Shown piece after piece: positions 1 to 12,600 of a stretch of DNA of 64,000 nt. Under the pieces are notes generated by a model. The model saw only the letters and a list, made by a program, of their open reading frames with translations, searched no databases and was not told where the DNA came from. The number at the start of each line of letters is the position of its first letter. Position 1 is the stretch's first letter. Both the position numbers and the translations under genes were made by a program. Origin of the DNA: Congeria kusceri (taxonomy: Eukaryota; Mollusca; Bivalvia; Myida; Dreissenidae); NCBI GenBank assembly GCA_027627225.1, contig CM051028.1, positions 24,610,364-24,674,363 on the forward strand, given 5' to 3'.

Positions 1-60
1 CTGTTCCCATTGCCTATTGCAGTGCAGCTATTAACCCAAGAAACATTTCACTGCAAGCAG
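1..60 (+). CDS. Possible 3' part of an Ig-like domain exon (cut by window edge)
   Basis: Reading from base 3, the frame stays open to a splice donor at 61-62 and ends in phase 1 (GCA G|GT). It encodes an AYCSA segment that resembles the F-strand Tyr-x-Cys region of an Ig fold. Phase 1 ends are what every Ig exon of the complete receptor at 9,692-15,048 has. If correct, this is the end of an Ig exon of a third cluster member, entering from the left and running towards the minus-strand gene 2. Only 20 residues are visible and no downstream plus-strand exon was found, so this is tentative. Confidence 0.3.
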
Positions 61-583
61 GTAATTCGCCTATTTCTATCTTGTCTATTGAACTAAAATC
101 TATTAACTAACTTAGTGCCATTTATATTATCAGTTGCTCGATGACCAATGGGTAATGGAAGTTTTCCCTTTTTACGCTTGAAATAAAGTATCACGAATAC
201 ATATATTTCATCTGCTGAATCTCAAGGTAACAAACACTGTATATGAATTTTTAAAATTGTCCTATATACATATACATACACACATTCTTAAACACATAGT
301 AGGTATCTGTATAGAAACTCCACTGTTGCATCAGAAGAGTTTACATTTATAAGGGCCATATTATAGAGACACCTACATCTTATATAATTAACCTTTTAAA
401 TGACGTTATAATGAACTATTGTTGACGGTTTGAATGCAGTCGTTCTTGGTCATACATGTTCACCCAGAAGCACCTACATTTCACTTTCCGCTGCTCATGT
501 CCATCCGCTTAGTATTAGTAATATAAGTGTGTACACACCACACAGAAGCATATATTCATTGATATGTCTATCTAGTCAAGTCT

Positions 584-2035
584 CTATTGCAGCCCGGTGT
601 ATGGTAACTCCAGGTAAGTTCGGGAACGTTTTAAAACGTCATATGGCCTGGGTGATTGGTTTCTACTCTGGAACAGAAAATCAGAAGCGCTATACAAAAT
701 AGCGTATGCTCTTGTTTTAAATAGCTTAGAACGTCAATACATATAGGACTTATGTGAGCAAAATATAAACACTTCTTGGAAGTCTCTAGACACGGGGTCT
801 TTAAACTCTCAAACAAACGTGTAATACTATATTATTTACCAATAACACCTATTTCAAAGTTACAGAAATAACATAAACCACCATTTCCCACGGAGAGCAT
901 AGCACTAAGGCAAAAACTACAAATGAATAAATACTTAACATCGACATTCAAATGTATAATACTGTAAACACTGTATACATACATTGTTAATACCGTGGTT
1001 CATGCTAGACAACCTCAACGTCTCTTCAACTTTATCATAGTGAACCTCCTCTGAGGCCGAGGCTAGTTTTGTGGGTTCTATTACAATACAAATCAAGTAT
1101 GTTCATACGAGATGATAATATCCATTGAAAGCCAAAAAGGCATATCACACTCCTTTGCTCATATACTGATTGGCCCTCTTGTCTGTCAAATGATGAAATA
1201 TATTGCAGTTTTTGTTTACGTGATTCTAAATTATTTCATATAATTTGTGTTTAAACAAAAATGTACCACCATTGTAAACGTATTAGTGTAGCATAATTAG
1301 GTGGAAATAAAAAAGTACCTGACTGTCGAATGTCTTGCATTAGGATTTGCTCGGTTGCTGCAAATCTGAAATGTAATGTAACACATTATGTAACCACAGT
1401 TGCTGCATCAGTAACGTAACATCTTTTAACAAAATGCAGGTGACACATGTGCAATGGTTACACGGAAGTTCTGTCCTAACATCGCGTTAAGGAATTAAAC
1501 ACAGTGAAAAGTTCAGAGGAGAATATTGTCATATATTTGTCTCATTTTAAATCGCGTAGATTATTTCATATTTAGTCAATATTTACACGTATATGTAATT
1601 TTTTTAATGATGTCGGTGTACAATTTAAGCGATCAGTACTTACGCTCTTACATATCTCTCTCCAAATCCTGAAAGGACAAACAAACAGACCCAAAATCAT
1701 GTTACTGAATTTATAACAATTAACCGCTTGCCTTTTTTAAATTTGTCTCCATTTTGTGTGTGTTCTTTTTCTGATTGATCTGGGGCATTGTAAATGTTAA
1801 CCAATATAATTATGACTTTTATCGTCAAATATTTAATAGTTTGTTCAGAATGATAGCTACAGTACTAGCGTGGAACTGTTGTGCTGATTGTCAATTAACG
1901 AAAAAGTTACATGTTATTTAAATACATACATACGTTTGTGAAGTGGTTTACACACCGCGGTATTCACAGCCAGCAGCAATAAGACAACTACGCCGATAAC
2001 TATATATATTCAGAACATATTGCTGCTTCCTAAAT
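584..2035 (-). other. Gene 2 membrane and cytoplasmic-tail exons
   Basis: Five small exons lie at 2,035-1,952 (membrane span rich in V/L/I, preceded by an in-frame TGA), 1,668-1,644, 1,365-1,319, 1,062-983 and 667-584. Apart from the TGA all are open, with matched splice phases. The tail holds V-H-Y-D-K-V, a canonical ITIM (V/I/L/S-x-Y-x-x-V/I/L) in the same exon as the V-H-Y-V-E-I of gene 1. The last exon holds three further YxxL motifs: Y-D-V-L, Y-L-E-L and Y-T-G-L. An alternative acceptor (TATATAG) just after the TGA would restore reading but leaves a short membrane span. Confidence 0.6.
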
Positions 2036-2823
2036 CTGAAATTTCGAAATACAATTAAATGTAAATTGCTTTTCTTATTAAAACGTTGTGGGTTAGATTA
2101 AAATTATAGCTTAGATATATAAACTTACCACAAATCAAGACCTTAGATTACATGAATTAGTGAAAAATTTTAAATATTTAAATTAGTTGTATCCTATTTT
2201 AAAAATACGCAATTCATATGAAATGTAAAATATTACCGACCCTTAACTCAAACCGGTAAATAAACAGCGAAAACAATATATGCAGTAATGTAAAAGAGAC
2301 AGACATTGAATTAAAATGCATATGTGCAAATGATTATTGTCTTAGACATTCACCCAACCAGACCAGTGTACTGTCTCGTTTAAATCTCTCAATATTATTA
2401 TATTAAATCACTAATCAAGCGTACCGAAAACAGCCTTTTCTGAAAAAGTGTATTCACTGTATATTTCATTCATATTGGGCAGGTTTAAATTTATTACCGT
2501 TATTAAATAAATCTTAGCGATTTCAGCTGAATGGATGGTATTGAATATATAAGACATTTTTTTTTTACATGAAACACCATAGACATTAAACAGCATTGCC
2601 ATTAAACAGAAACAGTTTTATAAATAGCATATTTCAATGATACATTGAAAAAAGTAGGGTAAAACTATGTAACACTTTGCTTATCTATGTGTCCAACACT
2701 AACGCTACATGAACAACTACCGAAGCATTCTTTCTCATGGAATTCCAAACCTTTTGGTGGTGAATTCCAGTATGCACAACAGATATTGTCATTGAGCATT
2801 ATTTAATATTAAAAGGGGCGTAC

Positions 2824-3111
2824 CTTCATTCATCATGAAATTTGTGTGCAATACAATTGTTCTTTTGTCATCTCCATAAATGTTTGAAGCAACACACTCG
2901 AATGGTTCTATAGATCGAACGTCAGACTTGGAGATCGGTAGCACACACCCAGTGCTGTTTTCGCAAACATTAGAATAATTCATTCCTCGCAGCGATATAT
3001 TTCCTACAGGATTGCTTCTTGACGAACAGGTTAGGCAAAAGTCTTGTTTTTGACGACAATACTTGTTAAAATGTGCATTTATAATATCCGGTTTCATTGA
3101 AATTAAATTAA
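2824..3111 (-). other. Gene 2 membrane-proximal Ig-like exon
   Basis: This is a fully open 288-nt phase 1-1 exon (acceptor TATTTAG, donor GAAG|GTACGC). It encodes about 96 residues with several cysteines, including F-C-L-T-C and F-E-C-V-A, that fit B and F strands of an Ig fold, plus N-glycosylation sequons. It has no clear single counterpart in gene 1, so the two paralogues differ in domain make-up. Confidence 0.5.
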
Positions 3112-4182
3112 CTAAATAACTCAATTATTCCAAAGTTTAACTTTTGCATTCATTGTATTAAAATCGTAATTATTTTGTGAGTGCGGAAAATAGGAGTTTA
3201 CCTTTTGATAGATAATTGTCAGTGTATTAACCATTACGATATTGACTTTCATATTAAATTCAAATGAACCAATGAAAACGACCTCGGATATAATATATAT
3301 TTGGAAGTTCTAGTATGTAATCCATTTTCATATTCAATTCCAACTCTTGACATTCCGCGTGGCAGCTGACACTGTGACCGGATGCATTCTGTGAAACGTT
3401 CAAATGCAATATGGATCCCGTATAAACTTAGTATGAATTAGAAGACATGTTACAATTAGTAATATTTGAAGTCCATTCAAATTGACACTCTGTGGTATTC
3501 CATGAATCAGAGTACAGCCGATATCTAGTTTGTACCACGAAGATAAATTCTTGACAGTCGAAGGCGGAATTATTACAAGTGACGTTGGGGCATCTACAAT
3601 ACAAAATGCAATTCATTCATGTTCAACGTTAGTTTTGTTGTAAGTGCTAGAAAATGTTTATACGATAATCATTGGGACGTACAATACAAATTTGTATTTC
3701 GGTAATGACCGTTGTACGGTTTGCTCGTCGAACTCCCATAGACAAATTGCCCACAGTGCCCTAATACAAGACGGGTGCAGTTAATCGTGCCTTTAGACCA
3801 GGTCCAATTGGTTGACACAACCGACAATGTACTCGAACATATCTTTAGGTCGTAGTTACACACATTAAGTTGTTCGACGTCAAATACTCTTTCGTCATCC
3901 AACAATATTTTAAGTCTTTACGAAATAAAATGTATTGCATAAATATAAATGAATCAGAGAAAGATACTAGTATATCGATATTATCAAGATTATGATGCCT
4001 AATTATGGTTATGGTAAATGTTACTACAAAGAGGGGTTCCTTAATTACGGATTCATAGAAAAATCAATTTATTACAAATATATCCGCGAAAGTACTTTTG
4101 TGACCAGCATCATAAAATGTAAAAGTGCCAGCGTCATAAAAAGACAATAATACCAAGTAACAAAACCGGAATATGTCCAAAC

Positions 4183-4479
4183 CTGCAAACAGATTAATCG
4201 CGTTGGTAGAACGTTGCTTTCTCCGGTCTATTGAATCGACTGCACACCATAAATCACATGACGCTTGATTTGTAATGGTATGTACTTTGAAATCCAGTGT
4301 GTCAGAAAATCTGACATTTCTGGATAATACCGCCAATATGTGTCATTCTGGAAGCATTTCATTATAAATGGAATCCGAATTGTTAAAAGCCTGTTTGGAG
4401 TAAAATACAACGTTAGCTCTATCTCCAATTTGTGCTGGCTAGGTAAGAACCTCCAGAAAGCCACAGTCGTTATCAAATT
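4183..4479 (-). pseudogene. Gene 2 Ig2-type exon with two in-frame stops
   Basis: This 297-nt phase 1-1 exon aligns with exon 3 of the intact receptor (shared E-F-x-N-x-C-G start and a C near the end). In the aligned frame, TAG at 4,441-4,439 stands where the paralogue has Tyr, and TGA at 4,345-4,343 where it has Trp. The donor (CAG|GTTTGG) is weak. Both changes are single-base nonsense substitutions. Confidence 0.65.
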
Positions 4480-4899
4480 CTGAAAATGTTCGAAGTCCGT
4501 TTTATGTGCTAATACATGACGAACAAAAAAAACTGTATCATACAAATAAAATGGTATAAAAAGACATGTTAATTTTAGATATCCATCATTCTTCTAATTT
4601 TGAAAAAAAACGATTCAAAACAAATATACAATAAAACAGGTCAATATTTTAATTTTATAGTGAACAAGTAAAAAAAAAACTGTTTTGAAAATAACGTAAA
4701 GGAAAAGAAAATCCATACGATTATATTCATGTTAGTAAAATATAAACAATGAATCAATTTGAACCTGAATTTAATCAAAAGTTATTGATATTAAGGAAGA
4801 AAAACTAACCATGTAACGCTGTTCAACGGTACTTTCTAAAGAATTTACATTGTGTTTGCAGCAATAAGTTCAAATGTATGTGTAAGTAGAATTATTTAC

Positions 4900-5196
4900 C
4901 TTTTACATCCAGTTGAATAGTGTTTGACGTTGATTCGTGAAGTTGTACACTGATGAGTGACCCGTTCCAGGTCCTGTCTATATTGGGCAGTAATAACACG
5001 ACCGACCCATTTATGGCATTAATGTCATATCCTGTAATGCTCGTTAATTGCTTCTTTACTTTGAGCTTAACTTTCACTATAACGTCATTAAGCATTTCCT
5101 CGGTAACACAGACATTTGTCTGGAATAGCATATTGGCACCTCTACCGATAAAAATCTGCTGCGGCAAGGACAGAAACCCAGTGGAATCGACTTTAG
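4900..5196 (-). other. Gene 2 Ig1-type exon
   Basis: This is a 297-nt phase 1-1 exon between a TTTCAG acceptor and an AAAG|GTAAAT donor. It is fully open and aligns along its length with exon 2 (9,889-10,215) of the intact receptor, sharing the G-R-(G/E)-x start, the N-G-S core, a T-W near the end, and a final L/V-K-G. Like its counterpart it has only one cysteine, so it is an atypical Ig-like domain without the usual disulfide. Confidence 0.65.
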
Positions 5197-6017
5197 CTGA
5201 AATTGTATTACCTCAGTTGTACATACTATGGCCATACACTGTTAGGACAGGTTTCAATCTTTATCTTGAAATATTAGCCAATGCCAAGAATTCGACACTT
5301 CTTTTAACTGTGTAACTCTTTAAGGTTAAGATTAAGAATACTCATAGTTATTGGACCTGAAACAGAGGAAGAACAGTGTTCACTATGCATGTAAGAGATA
5401 AAGTCACACATTTAAAGAATTAACAATTCTCAACCACGAACGGTCGACGTAATAAACAATCGTATTAGTTTAAAAGTAAATGAATACTTGATAACGCAAA
5501 ATGACATTGTATACAAACTCATGTTTAAAACACAAACAAACGGTATTACTGTGAAGAAAATATGTAATCCATAAATAAAGAACGTTGATATTTTTTTGAG
5601 TTCCATGTTAAGTTTTGAGATATCCATAACTTTGAAAAAGGAAATAATATATCACTTGTGTAGAAAACGTGACATCATTGTTAGTATATTATTTCCTGGG
5701 AAACTTGCAGCAACACATTTGTGTCATGATTATCTATAAAGACAATATATATGATCTTGAAATATTTAAATTAATTTTTCAGTGAAAGAAAACTAATATG
5801 TATTTGTATGTATTCTAACATCATGTCCACTTAATTCCGTTATTTATTGACTATTTACTAATATCTACAAATAACTCAGTGTCATGGTAGTAATCAGGCA
5901 TTAATTATTTATGCTTTTCACTTCGATATGCATCACGAAAACACAAAATAATATAAGTTCTTTTCAAATTAGGATCATTTCCGTTTTCCCAAAGTTTAGG
6001 TTTTATAGAGGATATTT

Positions 6018-6126
6018 GTTGATTTTGGTGTAAGATCGTATTTTATTTCGCGAGTGTTCATATAAAATGATATTTACACGAGTGGCGCATGAATGAAATA
6101 AAATACGATCTTACACCGAAATCAAC
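6018..6126. repeat. Hairpin with 32-bp inverted arms
   Basis: Arms 6,018-6,049 and 6,095-6,126 are inverted copies with one mismatch in 32, around a 45-nt loop that contains further partial inverted repeats (CGCGAGTG / CACGAGTGGCGC). This is consistent with a small fold-back element or MITE remnant. Confidence 0.75.
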
Positions 6127-8339
6127 ACATTTTCTTTTTATTGTATGCTTTTGGACAATAAATAAATACAATTGCACTAGATAATCTTAAAGGGCACAAG
6201 CTCGTGTATTCTGACGTCATAAAAATGATGTAATAAATGATTCCAAAACTGTGTCACTCGTTAGTTTGGTGGGAAAAAGTGCCATATTTTGTGAGTCGTT
6301 GTCGCTAAATTTTAATTGTGTTGAATTTTATCATGTGCTTTAAGTAAACACATGTATTTCATATAATACATGTATATACATTTGCCAAGGGTTGTAAACC
6401 ACTACTTATAGATTGATGTTATTTATGGAAAAATAGTCCGTTTTAAGTTATACTTTCACTGCAGTGAAAATATCAAATCTTATATTTTCACTGCTCCAAC
6501 AGTGAACATATAAAAATGTATTTCACGAATAAAATTAGATATTTTACTCAAAAGCATATAATAAAATATCTTCATGTCAAATAAAGCATTGGGATTTAAA
6601 TTTTCATCAAATTGTGAAGGTACATGGAAATCTACACACTTCATTGTTATATTACCGTCGATGAATGTTGGTAGTGCATACATATTTTTGTTTATGAAAT
6701 ATCGATATCTGTCGAAGGGAATTTATAACATGACTGTTACCGAAACATAAACATTAACTTTTAAAACTAGCAATATATATATGTGTAAATATATAATGAG
6801 TACAGTGAATTTTATTTAAAAATGCATTTAACCTAACGACATTTTACAATTAGAATTCATTGTTGAAGATAATATTGTCTTTATTGTTGGATATAACTTT
6901 GGACAGTTCTTGCTAGTATATAGGATTTTTTTGCATTATACTTAATATCAACGTTCCATTGTATCTGCAACTGTTCCCATTACTTCGTGATTTAATATTT
7001 TGTTAACTGTGTTAAAGTGGCTTTCAATTATTATAAAGTATCTAGTTAAGAGATCATGGATGTTTTAATGTAAAATCGATTTAGATGGAATTTATTACCT
7101 TTTATATATTATATTTGTTTGTATGTGCATACTGAAAGTATAGACATGTGTCATTATTTTTTGCGCTTGTGCAAGTCAATTGCTTGTGCGTGATTTTATT
7201 ATTCACTTTGCTCGAAATGTCAATTATAATTGCATTATAATATTATTTTCCGTATCTCAGTTTTACCGATTGTCAAGTTGTAAATCTTTCCTTAGTGGGG
7301 AGTGAACAATAAACAATTGACAATGATACTGGGATTGGCTGAGCGGTTGGGATGACACAAATGTATTTACTATGGCTCGCAAAGTTTTGCAACAAACTAG
7401 ATGAATGTAATAAGCCTATTTGCATTTTAATGTGTCACCTTTGATTGGTTGCACTGCCGAGCTATATTAAAGAGAAACCTCGTTTGTTCGTAGACTAAAG
7501 GACAAGCACTGCGAGGGCAAACGTCATCCGTTACAATAGTTGCAATGAATTGTGCTTAGAAACAACAACTATTCAAATTTGCTTTTACTGCCTTTGAAAG
7601 CCCCAAAGATATGATTTTTTTTCTTGTAATACTTTAGTATATTAACGCACACTGAATAGTGGACTTAGTGGTAATAACGTTAAAGTAATATGTTGGCTTT
7701 GTATTGTGGTCTTGTACAGTACAAAGTCAATGAGATCGCTCTTATTTTGAACATAAACGATCCCAAAACATAAACGATCCCAAACTTCAATAACATCAGG
7801 GCTAGTATTCACACATTTACTTGATTTGTACATGGATCTACTTTAAATAGTTCAAGTCAAAGTGTATTATGTGAAATGCAATGTTTCCCGTACACAAAAT
7901 GATAAACTACAAAACAATCTGACTGATATTTATTCAATTCAAGTCAAGTAATATTTATTTTGAGTCGGATAATATAAAAGTACAACACAAGCTCCTCCGA
8001 GCTTTTAAAACCGACTTATAAATACATACAAGACATACAAACAAAACAAGATAAACAAATATTAAAGCAATCATAGTTGTGATAACATTAAATATACATG
8101 CACATACAAACAGTTTTAAGAAGTAGAAATAACATATTACTTAATGTTCAGAGATCCGTAGACATGCAAATTATCTCAGATAATATAGTTCAAATGCTAG
8201 TGATACACATATTTATTTTATGCTCAGTAGTCAGATCTAGGAAAATATCAGTGAGATATATCCCTATATCACTCATTGTGCTGGACTACATTTGTTTAAA
8301 TGTAAAAAAAAATCTCATTAGCATAAAATGAAAATACAT

Positions 8340-8430
8340 TTTACATATTTTCACTCGCGCAAGCGCTTGTGAAAATAGTTATTGTCTCCCTTTCCAGTGA
8401 TGATATAACGCGTTATCACACCGAAACCAA
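8340..8430 (+). repeat. Interspersed repeat, copy near 8.4 kb
   Basis: Contains TTTCACTCGCGCAAGCG and a block TGATGATAT..CGCGTTATCACACCGAAA. The second block recurs at about 18,820-18,850, and the first recurs as CGCTTGCGCGAGTGAAA at 18,780. This points to a shared mobile-element family, not to a gene. Confidence 0.6.
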
Positions 8431-9691
8431 ACAGATATCCTCTCTCTATATATTGTAATTACGTTGCAAGAAGACGAGTGCTGTGCAGCCAAGCCGTGTT
8501 ATATAACAGGAAGGGCACGGGCAAATGTCTTCATCCCATTGAGTGATCATAGATCTGATTAATTGTTCGCTTAGAAGCTTTGCAAATACGGCCCCAGTAT
8601 GAAAATCTCTATTAACCCACATTAGTAGTTAGAGGCAGGAAACCAATATTCTACATAAAACAGCGTTTAATGAACATTTGTTTTTATTTACAGTGTTATC
8701 AAGCAATGTAATACGGCTAATGGGACAGAAAGTTCCGTAACACACACTCTACTGTATTATTTTTGCGTATTTATGTAGTAGCATGTGTAAACTGACTTCC
8801 TTTTCATGTCGAAACAAAAACCTGCCTATCAACGGCAACTAGCAAATAAATACTTACTAGATCAACTGTGAATACCGTTTATAGCATGAAATCATATTTT
8901 AGTACAAATGAACAGAACTGTCATTATTTAAATTAAAAGTTGCGCATTTTAATTTCCTTCTGATACCTGAACGACCATTTTTTTTAAATAAATTTCTACA
9001 TATCAGGAAACAATCAAGACTCAAATGTACACTGCCGATCTATCAATCATATGTATTCATCTTGAACCATAATAAAAATAATGAAACTTAAGAGACATCA
9101 CCAGCAGAGGAACCGTTATAACCATCCGCTAATAAAACAAACACAATGCAAACAAGATTAAAACTCCAGAGATGACACTGTATTATTATTGTAACCCAGT
9201 GTAGTCTCGTTGGTTGTGTCAAGAAGCAACCATAGAGGTTGTTCTTCTCATACGATACGACCTTAAACAACCATCTTGATTGACACAAATTGTCAGAACT
9301 AGCATGATAGTCTATACACGCAACTCAGAAAACTCGAAAGAGCCAGAAAAGAAAGTAATATGATTTAAGCTGGGGTCATCGATTTAGATAACAGGTCTTT
9401 GCATCGAAGTCTGATAAACAAACTTAAAATTGCTTCTAGAGCACTCGCATATTCACAGTTATTGAGAGCTTATATGTAATAAGGCATATGTTACTCAGGC
9501 AATATCGTGTCTATATTTAAATTAGACATAAGAACTGCACGGATTCTTCTTTGATCAGGAAATAGTAAGAGACATAGTGGCAACATCGTCGAACGTTCAA
9601 TGGAATAGAAGGAAGTATTTAAGTTCCTACTTTACACTTTGTTTAGAATAACATTAGCAAATAAAATTCAATTACGCCACGCATTTACAAA

Positions 9692-12600
9692 ATGGTGTAC
9701 GTTACAATCAAAACTAACAAAGTATTGACAATACTTTTAACAACATGTTTAGGTAAGATTTTATATATTACCAGCTACACAACACTAACGAGATATGTTG
9801 TTGTGAATACTATATGATTTTTATTGAGACTGATGATGATGAGTCGAATCTTGGATTCTTGGATACAAAATGTTTATTTTGATTTCAGCTTTTGCTGTTG
9901 GTGAAACATCAAAACTGGTTAAAACTCTAGGTAAGCTGTCAGTTTTGCAACCAACATTTGTAGGTCGGGAAGTCATCTTAAACTTCGTACCTGACAAGGA
10001 TCTCGATGTGGGTCAAATAAAGGTCGGTCTGACATTGAAGGCATTGTGTGAGGGCAATAAATATTTCAAAGAAATCCAGAATATACATACGCAGGTTATT
10101 CTAAATGGATCGATTTGGATAACGTTGTCTGCTATTGAAAAGACATGGGATAAGGCGGTCATCCACGTCGAACACAACACTGTGGTTTCAAATGCTGTAA
10201 AGCTTACGTTAAAAGGTATGTCTTAGATTGCGCTGGCATTGCGTTTTTAAGGCGAAGTCGATATTAGTTAATGGTAACTTGCCTCAATTTAAGGACCTTT
10301 TGCTGCGAATATGCGTTCTCTCTTGCCGATGCAAATTGTGTTGAACATTGTTTATATATAAAACGATCAATAAGAATATTTGTCTTAACCACCGAACGAA
10401 CGACCTACAAACTAAAGTCTTACTGTCTATGGTACCGAACTGAATCACTTACTAATTCTTGCACTTATTAACGTATACGTTATGTAGATCCAGGGTTATA
10501 TTCAAATAAATTCCATTAAAAAACGATTGTTTCAGAATTCAACAACAGCTGTGGATATTTATACATACAGTCTTATCCAAAGTTTCCCGGTGAAAGTGTC
10601 CAAATAGTTTATTATCCTACCCAACATGCGCTTGTTAAAGGAATTCTATTTTCACGCCAATGGATTCGCTCTCCAGAGAGCATAAATCTTCAAGAACAAT
10701 TTGATGAAGAAACTTTCGAGGCATTAAACGAAAAATACATCCTGACCGTCAAAAACTTCACAGGAATCGCCATTTTTTATGTAGTTTGCCAACGATATGA
10801 GAATGGTACGGTGCTGAAGACGAACAAGGTCGAATTGTTCGTAGGTAAAAGTATAAGATCAGTTCCATTTAGTTTTATATTGTATGGAAGGTAAAAATTT
10901 AAGATCAGTTCCATTCAGTTTTATATTGTATAAATTATAATAAGTTATATTTACTTTCTAAATCCAGCATGTTCATTAACTTTTTACATGACGGTGGATG
11001 TAGTTGTGCATTCCCATGCATCAAGTAACAAGCTCTTGCTTTAAATGAATTGATATGCGAATGGATTTTCGCTGAGAAATTCAATGAACATTTGTTCAAT
11101 AATTTTCTCAGTACCGTGTTACATTATCATTTTGTCATCACACTACATACAATCGTGATATCATTTGCTCTAAATTACGCTGATCGGTAACGTTTATACT
11201 AGCTGTCATTTTATTTACTAAATACATTAAAAACAACAACGACATGTTCTGTGTTTCAGATAATCCCGTGCTAAGCCCACTTTGCACTGTTGTCAATTGT
11301 ACAAAATGCTTGTGTGTTTACCCTCATGAAAGAATCAGTTGTGCTGCAACGAGTGAACAAGTTTCTCTGCGAATCGGAGACCACTATGTTCCTTCGCTGA
11401 GGACATATTATGGGGGTGTGTATACGTACAAAACGGACGTTCACATCCTGAGAGAGTTTAAACATATGGATACAGTCGTGTGCTCTGTCGAATCCACAGG
11501 AATCGCTTTCAACACTAGTGCATATCTGTATATTATGGGTGAGTAAAATCGACAATGATTTATTGGCCACTTGTCTAACTTCCTATTTAAGTGTGAAATA
11601 TTTAACAGGAAAGTTTAATATGTGTGTGTTGCTTATACAGCTGCATGTTCGTAATAGTTTACAATTAGCTCACCGCAGTAGTGTATTTGCTTTTGTAGAA
11701 ATTATTATAAATTTCATTTTTTCTCACTGAAGTAAAGCCTAGCGTTTTCGAATTGTTTGTTACTGAACATCGTGAGGGAGAAGCATTGAATATAACCTGT
11801 GCTGCTTTGCACGGGAGACCACCGCCTAAACTGGAGATGTACCTAAGTGGACAGGTGATTGGAGATGCATTACAGCAAGATATATATGATGTTAAATCGC
11901 AGACATACACAAGTATGGCGAAGTTGGAGACAATACAGAAACAGTGGAATGGAAAGAGCCTGAACTGCACTTACCGAGTCGTCCGTGAAGGAGTGCGATA
12001 CCTGCTTGGAAATTCTACGACAAAGACACTCGTTTATAAATGTAAAGTATTCCTATGTTTTGTCTTTAAATTATGCTTTATGATCGGATGTTTTCTAAAT
12101 CATTAGGTTGGACTAACGTTTAAATGCGTGCCGTGGTATCTTAATCGACCATGTTTCTGATAACAAAATGAAATTGCAAACGGACGCGTTAAGAAGAAAT
12201 AAAAGAAAAATTTGCATTGCAATTAGTTAACACCAGAATGCATACCAGTCCATAATTGTACATTCTAGTTCTTCAAAATGGTTCATATAAAAGATCCATA
12301 CTCATAATTACATTTCGTATTACAAATAGAAAGACGTTTCATTACTATATATAATAATGATGTTAATTTCATTTGCTTTAGACCCACCATCCAAACTAAC
12401 AATTATCCCACCACAGACGCCATCGCACATGTCATCAGTGTACACTATGCGTATAGGCTGTATCATGGACGACAGTAACACCGATTGTAGCTTTTTATGG
12501 ACAACTGAAATACCAAGCATGGCGATAACGCCGTTCAAAACCTCGATGGAAACACACTACGTATCGTGGGTGGATGTCAATGTGTCACAAGTCATGTCAG

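Larger units (their letters stand above)
584..5196 (-). pseudogene. Decayed Ig-superfamily receptor with ITIM-type tail (gene 2)
   Basis: This is an inverted, head-to-head paralogue of the receptor at 9,692-15,048. Recognisable exons in transcript order are: Ig1 5,196-4,900; Ig2 4,479-4,183; a truncated Ig exon near 3,905-3,669; a frame-broken Ig exon from 3,593 to about 3,290; another Ig exon 3,111-2,824; membrane exon 2,035-1,952; tail exons 1,668-1,644, 1,365-1,319, 1,062-983 and 667-584 (stop 586-584). Splice phases match the intact gene exon by exon (1-1 for Ig and membrane exons; 1-2, 2-1, 1-0 in the tail). Ig2 has in-frame TAG (4,441-4,439) and TGA (4,345-4,343), and the membrane exon has TGA (2,012-2,010). 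The exon matching Ig3 is missing, and no signal-peptide exon was identified with confidence. A pseudogene is most likely. The two Ig2 stops could be avoided by skipping that symmetric exon, but the frame-broken exon near 3,593 could not be rescued that way. Confidence 0.72.
5197..9691. other. Spacer between the head-to-head Ig receptor genes
   Basis: No coding exon could be supported here. A hydrophobic open frame near 5,600-5,520 (minus) could be the missing signal exon of gene 2, but its only clear donor is in phase 0 instead of the required phase 1. The spacer contains a 32-bp-arm hairpin (6,018-6,126) and an interspersed repeat near 8,200-8,430. Because the two genes diverge, promoters of both must lie here. 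Confidence 0.5.

Noticed and set aside
440..613. Plus-strand exon candidate with good acceptor and a CAG|GTAAGT donor
   Set aside because: The minus strand of the same interval carries the last tail exon of gene 2 (667-584), with matched phase, motifs and stop; the plus reading is a shadow and shows no Ig or membrane features.
4953..5315. 120-residue plus-strand open frame
   Set aside because: Antisense shadow of the gene 2 Ig1 exon (5,196-4,900).
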